Shown here piece after piece: positions 57,549 to 64,000 of a stretch of DNA of 64,000 nucleotides (its first letter is position 1; each line of letters opens with the position of its first letter). The stretch covers positions 4,650,746 to 4,714,745 of the forward strand of contig PYIU01000001.1 of NCBI GenBank assembly GCA_003415625.1, in the 5' to 3' direction. Source of the DNA: Aquanectria penicillioides (lineage: Eukaryota > Ascomycota > Sordariomycetes > Hypocreales > Nectriaceae). The position numbers were made by a program, and so were the translations under genes. The notes beneath the pieces are model-generated. The model saw only the letters and a program-made list of their open reading frames with translations. It was not told the DNA's origin and ran no database searches.

Positions 57549-58719
57549 GTCGTGTTGGGCGGTTGGCGACAAGTGTGGGCGTGGACCGCGGTTGGTTATG
57601 CGTCAAAGTCGTGAAGTTTTGCAAGGCTGAGCTAAGGGTGCCACTGTTGTTGCTGGGAGCTCTCTCTATCTGGCGTGGCGACCTTGCTTACAGTGGGGAT
57701 GTCGCGACTTCCCCCACCACCCCTGTCCCTCATGACACCACGCCTCAAGGCCCTCATCAAAGTCCTGAACTTGGTCACAAAACTGCAATTAAAAGTATCT
57801 GATGCATCTATCCTTGGGATTGCGGCATTTTTTTTTCATAGCTGATCCAACCACTTTGCATTCAATGTGGCAGACCAAGACTATACCCTGTCTGCACCTC
57901 ACTTGACATATGTTTCTGATGTTCCATCTCCAACGAGACGCATGACTGCGAAGAATTCCTCATTATTAGAGGTGCAACTTGTTTTCATACTCACCCTCTT
58001 ATCTTAGCCTAGGCTAGAATGGTTTTTTTTTTCTTTTCTTTTTTCTAGAGGCTTCAACGCCTTCCTATTGAATCTGGGCTGCATCAGTGCATATTCGATT
58101 GCTCGTCAATCTAAGCATCACAATGTGACCACCTGGTGGCCGTATCATCAATCCAATTTTTTTTTTTCATATCGATAATCTACGTGTTATTTTCCAGATA
58201 GATAATCATACCATACTCTCTTCAATTGCCAGTAGATAGTAGAGGAATGATTCAAAGTTTACCTTCACAAGGAGAGCACACACACTTACTTCATCCACTT
58301 CAAAACTCCGCAATGTCCATCCGCCCGATATAAAACGTTAAATACGATATTAAATCAATAGCCAGATTTCTTAGAAATTAGATGCCAGGGTCCGTTCTCC
58401 CCAAGGTAGCATTCCCTCTTACACACTTATTATCCTCCCAGGCGACGGCAGATATTGCGGGGCATTTGGCATCTGCACTGACAGGGTACGTAGCTTGAGC
58501 CGCAGTGGAGCTCAACCTCCACAACATGCCACCACCCGAAGTCGCAACAATCGCCATCACCACCACACCCACCAACAACCGCAGCATCGGGACATTCCCC
58601 CGCCCATCCTCAACGCCTCACGCCTCGCATCAATTCGCATCGCCGTTTCCATTGCCAGGAACCTGCTTCTCGGCCGCCGCTGCCTCCTCCCGCCGATTAC
58701 CTCGGCCACTTCACCGACA
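57549..58719. other. Divergent promoter region of the cyclin and SEH1 genes
   Basis: AT-rich with T runs (57830-57838, 58023-58045, 58157-58167) and a C-rich leader just before SEH1. No gene seen. Confidence 0.55.
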
Positions 58720-60227
58720 ATGGCCGCTACCTCCATCCCCCCGTCGCCGAACGAAGAGAGGCCAGCCTTCGACCTCAACTTCCAGCACGGCCACAAAGAC
58801 CTCGTCCAAGCCGTTGCATTCAACACATATGGCGATCGATGCGCCACCGGCTCCGTTGATGGCAAGATCCGCGTCTTTAACCGCCACAAGGACGGCACCT
58901 GGCGCCTCTGCGACACATGGACCGCTCATGGAGGCGAGATCCTAGAGGTAACCACATATTCCCCATTCATGCAATCGCAACCCTACCGCCGCCTTTGAGC
59001 CGTTCCATAGTTTCCCCTGTCCCTCTCGAATGTCTCTCTTTACTGTCTTGCCCTGTGTCATCTGAGTCTGGGTCGTACACGCAGATCACTGACTCTCCAC
59101 ACCAGCTTCAATGGCTCCCGTCGACCGTTTATCCCAACCTCATCGCCTCGTTGGGCATTGAGGGTTGGTTCCGCCTGTGGGCTGAGGACCCGTCCGCTGC
59201 CCCTGGTCGCCGCTTTTGTACCGGCCGTAGCGGCAACGGCAAGCCTGCCTTTGATACCCGATCAAACAAGGCTCCCTACCGATCATTCTCCATGAAACAC
59301 AACGAGGAGACTCGACATACATATCTGGCCCTGCTTGCAACCGACGGCCGATTGACCATCTACGAGAACGAACAACCCGAAAACCTGACCGAATATGCCT
59401 CCATCGATGAATTCAATGTTTGCCCCAAGCCCAGCCGGGGCGAAGAACTTGCCTTTAGGGTTCGATTCGATCCTAACCCGGAGCCGTGCTACACAGCCCT
59501 ACGAGCAGGTGTTCCTACCGACTCTCTTGGTCTTGTTGTTGCTGCGATGAATTCTGTCAAAGTTTACAGATCTCGCGACATCGTGGCGACATCCATGGGC
59601 GTGCAACAAACTCAGAAGGAATTCTATCTCGCGGTTGAAGTACCTGGGCACCGGGGGCTGGTGAGGGACGTGGCATGGGCACCGGGTAATATCAGAGGTT
59701 ACGATATCATTGCAACTGCATGCCAGGATGGCTATGCGCGCGTTTTCCGAATCGAAACCCCTTACTCAGAGGACGACGGCAAGTCCTGGGCTGCTGCCGA
59801 CTTGCTCACCTTCACACCACACCTGTCGTCCAAAGATAACAACTCTCAGCCCAATGCCAGTAGCAACGGTACCAGCGCGGACCGTTCGCAGCCGCAAACT
59901 CCTCAGCTTCCTCCCCAGCAGCATCATCAACAACATGCACACGCCCATCATCCATCCACCCTCAGTGCCAGCCTAGCAAAGTCAGGCACTCCTGGCGATC
60001 GTCATTGGGCCGGCCAGCCTGGGCAAGTGAAGCACTCGTTTCACGAGATTTCGCGTCTTGATAACCATCGAACCCCAGTCTGGCGAGTTGGTTTCGATGA
60101 TGACGGACAAATTCTCGGCAGCACGGGCGATGATGGTCGGTTGCTGTGTTACCGCCAGAAGCCTGATGGCGCGTGGGCCAAAAGCTCGGAGCTAGCGATG
60201 GTCAAGCAGCGCATGGCTACGCCCTAA
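58720..60227 (+). CDS. SEH1: Nucleoporin SEH1 (WD40 protein)
   Basis: Exons 58720-58947 and 59106-60227 give 449 residues; the 158-nt intron starts GTAACC and ends CCAG. Seh1 is a WD40 propeller shared by the Nup84 complex of the nuclear pore and the SEA/GATOR2 complex that controls TORC1. Visible blades include GHKDLVQAVAFNTYGDRCAT with VDGKIRVFN, WLPSTVYPNLIASLGIEGWF, GHRGLVRDVAWAPG with CQDGYARVFRIETP, and TPVWRVGFDDDGQILGSTGD with GRLLCYR. A low-complexity Gln/His/Pro insert (about residues 335-365) separates the last blades, as is common in filamentous fungi. Confidence 0.92.
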
Positions 60228-61319
60228 TGCCTCAAAGAAAATTGCTTCGCATAGAAAGGATTTAAATCTGGAAAGATCACGCATGTCTTACATGGTATTT
60301 CGCTACGAGCAGAAGGGTGTGGCATCGCTGTGTTGTCGCATCGAGCTCTACCACATGTCATGGCTTCATACCTATGATCATGGGCTGAATGCCCCATTGC
60401 AACATCGGAGGCATATTCCGAGTCGGTTCAGAAGGCTTATTCAGTCAGACGGCCATGCCTGGATTTCGAAGAGTCAAGCAGCGCGCCTCCCAAAGAAAGA
60501 TCTGGACGACAATTGCATAAATCTCACTGGTCTACCTTGGAGTATCCAGAAAAGAACATTGTGGAAAGACTCCATGTACCTCGGGAGATCGTGTTGCAAA
60601 GGGGCCCGGGGTCATTTCTACCTCCACTATCAGACCACTGAAATTTTAGCAGCGCGTTTGAGAGGCAAGCAAATATTCAATTCTCTAGCAGAACAAATAT
60701 ATTGTTTCCGTCATAGATATCTGGGAACAAAGCTACACAAGAATTTCCAGTTAGTTGAGACCATTTATCACTACATATATAGGCTCCGTATACTATATCA
60801 CGTAGAAGAATGCCAAGCACGAGTGAACACCAATTTCTCCAGTATCGTTTCTTGTATTTTTAAGAGTATTTACGATAATGCCTAGAACCACTGAGTGGTC
60901 TCCCTTTTGAGAAAATGCCCGCTTAGTCTTGTGTTTCGTCCCCTTGCCCTGCGGCTTGGCGCCCAATCTGATGTGGCGTATGAGAAATAGTGGTGTGGAA
61001 AAAAAAACAAAAAAGAAGATGCATGCCAGCCCTCCTAAACGCCATTCATGAGTCGATGTTTTTGATATGCATTAACATGCCATAGCCTTTGAGGGGAGAG
61101 AAGAGGGAGACGTATGGGCATAGTGTGGGTGTTAGTCAGCCAAAGGACCTGATGGCTCAATAATTTCCGACATCACATGCCAAGCCCAGTCCAACTTCAC
61201 GTGTCGGCAACTGCCAAGTTGGCTCGGCCGAGCCCCAAATCTCCTTTCTAAACCATCGATGAGGCACACCCAGCAATTATCCCTTCATTCCCTCGTTAGA
61301 AGCCATTCGATGCTGCTAC
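60228..61319. other. Convergent intergenic region with a long open frame
   Basis: Shared 3' flank of SEH1 (plus) and the desaturase (minus). A 200-codon frame beginning with ATG at 60283 and ending at 60885 (+) has no recognisable domain, mixed codon use and begins only 56 bases after the SEH1 stop; it may be an accident of the 3' flank. The rest is A-rich. Confidence 0.45.
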
Positions 61320-62854
61320 TTACGCAGCATCAGCGCTGGCAACGGGCTGGACAACCTTGGTGGCCTGAGTGCCGGCACGAACGATGCGTTGACCGGCCGA
61401 GTCGTTCATGTAAGTGATGTCCTTGTTCTCGAACTGAGCGCGCTTCCAGATCTCGACTTCACAACCGCCGCGAAGGACACCAACACGCATGGTAGAAAGC
61501 AAGTTGTGAGCGGCATTAGAGTGGTTGTAAACACCACCGTTGAAGATGGCGGTAGCATCCTTGCCAATAGCCGAGTTAATCAGAGCCTTACCGCCGGGGT
61601 GGTCCTTGATGAAATCGGTAACGTCGTGGATGACACCAGCGATGGCAACAAGGCCCTTGCCATTCTTAGCCTGGACAACAAAGTCGTCCCAATCGACAAC
61701 GGGGAGCTGCTCCAAAGGAATACCCCAGTCGAGGGTAGCACGCTTCTGGTCGAGCTTCTTCTGGAGCTGCTGGACACGGCCCTTCTCAATCTCGTTGGCG
61801 CGGAACTGCTTGAGGTCGTAGGCAAGGCCAAGCTTCTTCCAGGTCCAAATGCACCACTTAGTAGGGTCATACTGGTACCACTCAATGGCGTTGCGGTAAT
61901 CCGAGGGGAACTCGTGGTGGAAGTTGTGGTATCCCTCACCAAGGGTAAGGAGGGCAGTGAAGACGTGATCACGGGGCGAGTTGCGGTCATCGAAGGGCTG
62001 GTCACCAAGCCAGTGGGCAATCGAGTTGATGCAGAAAGTGGCCTGCTGGACGAAGCAAATACGCAGGATACCAGCATAAACGAAACCACCAAGCCAGTCA
62101 CCCCAGCCAAGGCCAGCGACCAGGGTAGGGAAAACCAGGGCCATGCCGATGGCGGACTTCAGGAAGTTCCTGTGCTGCCAGACGACGACAGGGTCCTCGT
62201 TAAGGTCGGTAATGTCGGTTCGGCCCTGGCGCTTAGGGTTCTGCTTGAAAACCATCCAGCCAAGGTGAGAGTAGAGAAGGCCCTTGCGAACGGAGTAGGG
62301 GTCCTTCTCGGTGTCGGTGTATCGGTGGTGGACGCGGTGGCCGTATGACCACCAGCGGATAGAACCCTCAACGGCACCAGAGCCCATGGCGGCGAGGTAA
62401 ATCTTGAGGGGAAGAGTGCCCTTGTAGGCAGAGTGGGACCACATACGATGGTAACCTTGATGCCAAGTTAGTCTCGGTGTCATCGGATTTTCCGGAACTC
62501 TGCATGTTGTGGGGAACAGGCACAAGCATCGCAATGTGGTGGGAACTTACCGGCAGTGATACCGAGGCCAGTGTTGAAGTAGTAGAAAACGGCCCAGATG
62601 GCAGTGTAGAGGCGGAGAGGAACCCAGTAGGCGGAAATGAAGCCGATGATGGGGATGATGACAATCAGGGTGGTGTTGAGCCAGTTGACGTGCTGGTACC
62701 AGTTGGACCAGGTCATGGGAAGGTCGGAAATGTGAGGCTTGGTGCTCTTGCTGGCCTCGACCTTGGCAGCAGTGTTGCCACGGAGAGGAACATAGTCCTT
62801 GGTGCCATCAGGGAAGTTGGCCGCGGCCTTGGCGTCCACAGAGGACGACGACAT
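61320..62854 (-). CDS. OLE1: Stearoyl-CoA (delta-9) desaturase with cytochrome b5 domain
   Basis: Exons 62854-62551 and 62455-61320 give 479 residues; the 95-nt intron splits the codon before the first histidine box. The enzyme puts a cis double bond at C9 of palmitoyl- and stearoyl-CoA in the ER membrane. Hydrophobic pairs are seen at about residues 55-100 and 195-230. The three histidine boxes are HRMWSH (104-109), HRVHHR (141-146) and EGYHNFHH (about 275-282). A C-terminal cytochrome b5 domain carries the heme ligands in HPGG (His about 387) and YNHSNAAH (His about 413). Codon use is strongly C-biased, consistent with high expression. It is essential in most fungi. Confidence 0.96.
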
Positions 62855-64000
62855 TGTGGCGGGAGGATTGGCTGTGTTGTCGACGATGGTGGTGGAGGAG
62901 GGAGAGATGTTGAACGGGCAGAGGAGAGCTGTCGTCAACGACGGCGACGGGGTAATTGGCCTTCTCGAGGAGTGAAAGGAAGGACAAACTCCTAGGCCGG
63001 TAAGAGATCCTCGTTGAGGAGGTTATAAAGGAAAATGGAGAGGAGGGATTGGGGGGGTTGGCGAAGAAAGCCGGTTGGGGCGGAGGCGCCAAAAGGACTT
63101 TATATCAGACCCGACCCGGGCTCGGGCGAGTGGTGGATAAGTGGGAAGGGAAGGGAAAGGGAAAGGGAAAAAGAGGTGGACGGGGCGAGGGGGGGGTGCG
63201 TGGAGTGGAGGAGTGGAGGGAGCGGATGGAGCTGTGTGGGTGGTGGTCGCGACACAACCAAGTGGTTCTGGCACAGCGAAACAGCGAAAAAGCGACGAGG
63301 GAGGAGGCGAAAGACGGGATGGGGTGTCTCTTCTTCGGACTAGGGCCCTTGTTGCGGTTGAACCCTCTTTAGCTGTTGATGGGATGGTTTGTAAGTTGGG
63401 GAATATCGGGGAGCCGAGGTGTGCCAGCAAAGCAGGAGAGCACGGCGAGGCAGCGACGAGATATGGCGGGTTGAAAATGGAGATCTACACACTCAGTTGC
63501 TCAATCCTGCTCGTATCTTTCGGGTAGCCTGCTGAACAAAGACACTATTGCCTCGTGATCCTGCTGCAATCGTCGCATTCAACCTCGGCTTGCTGCTGTT
63601 GGAGGGTATTGATTGATTGATAGGCGTCAGTCATACAGGGTCACGGCCATGATGTGATGGAGTGAAGCTTGAGCACAACAACAGTGTTGGTTTTTCCACC
63701 ATCCACGCCCCCGATGGGCACACACCCTCCAGCAACAAAAAAAAATCCTTTGGGGATGGACGGACGGAAGGCAGCTTTAGCTTGGCCGCCGCCCTCAGGC
63801 ACGTCGCCTCTACGAACTCGCAGCTGGGTCCCCCGGCTTCTTCCCGGTACATGGCCGAAATGGATACCTCCATGGTACTCCCCAAAACCTGGTGGGCAAG
63901 CTAATAAAGCAGAAGGCTGGTGAAACCATCCAGCATTCCATGTTGTTTGACTGGGTGCTTAGAGGAGCCTCGCCATGTGGGAATTCCCACTCTCCACGTT
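62855..64000. other. Desaturase promoter and leader
   Basis: The first 300 bases upstream of the ATG are pyrimidine-rich on the minus strand, as expected for a highly expressed gene. A G/A-rich tract at 63148-63190 (GGGAAAGGGAAAGGGAAA-type) is the complement of a CT tract. No other gene is recognised up to the window edge. Confidence 0.5.

Noticed and set aside
61389..62348. 319-codon + strand frame opposite the desaturase
   Set aside because: It is antisense to strongly codon-biased desaturase exons and is explained by their third-position bias.
1..64000. CRISPR arrays, riboswitches, prokaryotic operons
   Set aside because: The window is eukaryotic; no regularly spaced repeats or such elements were seen.

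Overview
The window is nuclear DNA of a filamentous ascomycete. Protein-coding genes are split by short GT-AG introns (mostly 50-100 nt, with CTAAC/CTGAC-like branch sites), leaders are pyrimidine-rich, and intergenic regions are long. Many proteins are recognisable fungal orthologues: LSB6, STU1, SEH1, FYV7, AIM41, a cytochrome-b5-fused delta-9 desaturase and a LIM-RhoGAP. From the protein flavour I favour Sordariomycetes, probably Hypocreales; that assignment is inference. I saw no rRNA, tRNA, CRISPR array or intact transposon.

Left part (1-15 kb), accessory in flavour: a Helo-like N-terminal-domain protein with a beta-propeller-like C-terminus (1037-3297), a YeeE/YedE (TsuA-type) sulfur-compound transporter (4373-5467), a RidA-family protein (5670-6127, minus), an AIM41/YqeY protein (6813-7403, minus), and a LaeA-like SAM methyltransferase (9547-11280, minus). 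The methyltransferase only appears when ten small exons are joined. Long stretches without recognisable genes flank it.

Middle and right part (15-63 kb), mostly conserved housekeeping genes: type II phosphatidylinositol 4-kinase LSB6 (minus), a basic disordered protein (20695-21192), a large mitochondrial PPR protein (22293-25847), an Atos/FAM214-type protein (26452-28901, minus), the rRNA-processing protein FYV7 (31068-31797), a 7.3-kb gene-free stretch, a LIM-LIM-coiled-coil-RhoGAP (39135-43000), the microtubule CLASP STU1 (44412-47807, minus), a PBSP-type metallopeptidase (49241-50092), a membrane-anchored unknown (50345-51472, minus), a 64-residue conserved protein (54192-54443, minus), a cyclin (56566-57548, minus), nucleoporin SEH1 (58720-60227) and a stearoyl-CoA desaturase (61320-62854, minus).

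The genes do not form one pathway. The most striking structural observation is that three minus-strand housekeeping genes carry five single-base frame interruptions between them (LSB6 one, Atos-like one, STU1 three). Each is repaired on paper by one extra C on the coding strand (G on +), and after that repair every coding length becomes an exact multiple of three with conserved sequence on both sides. This pattern points to consensus errors at C/G runs rather than three independently dying genes, but only reads or cDNA can settle it.
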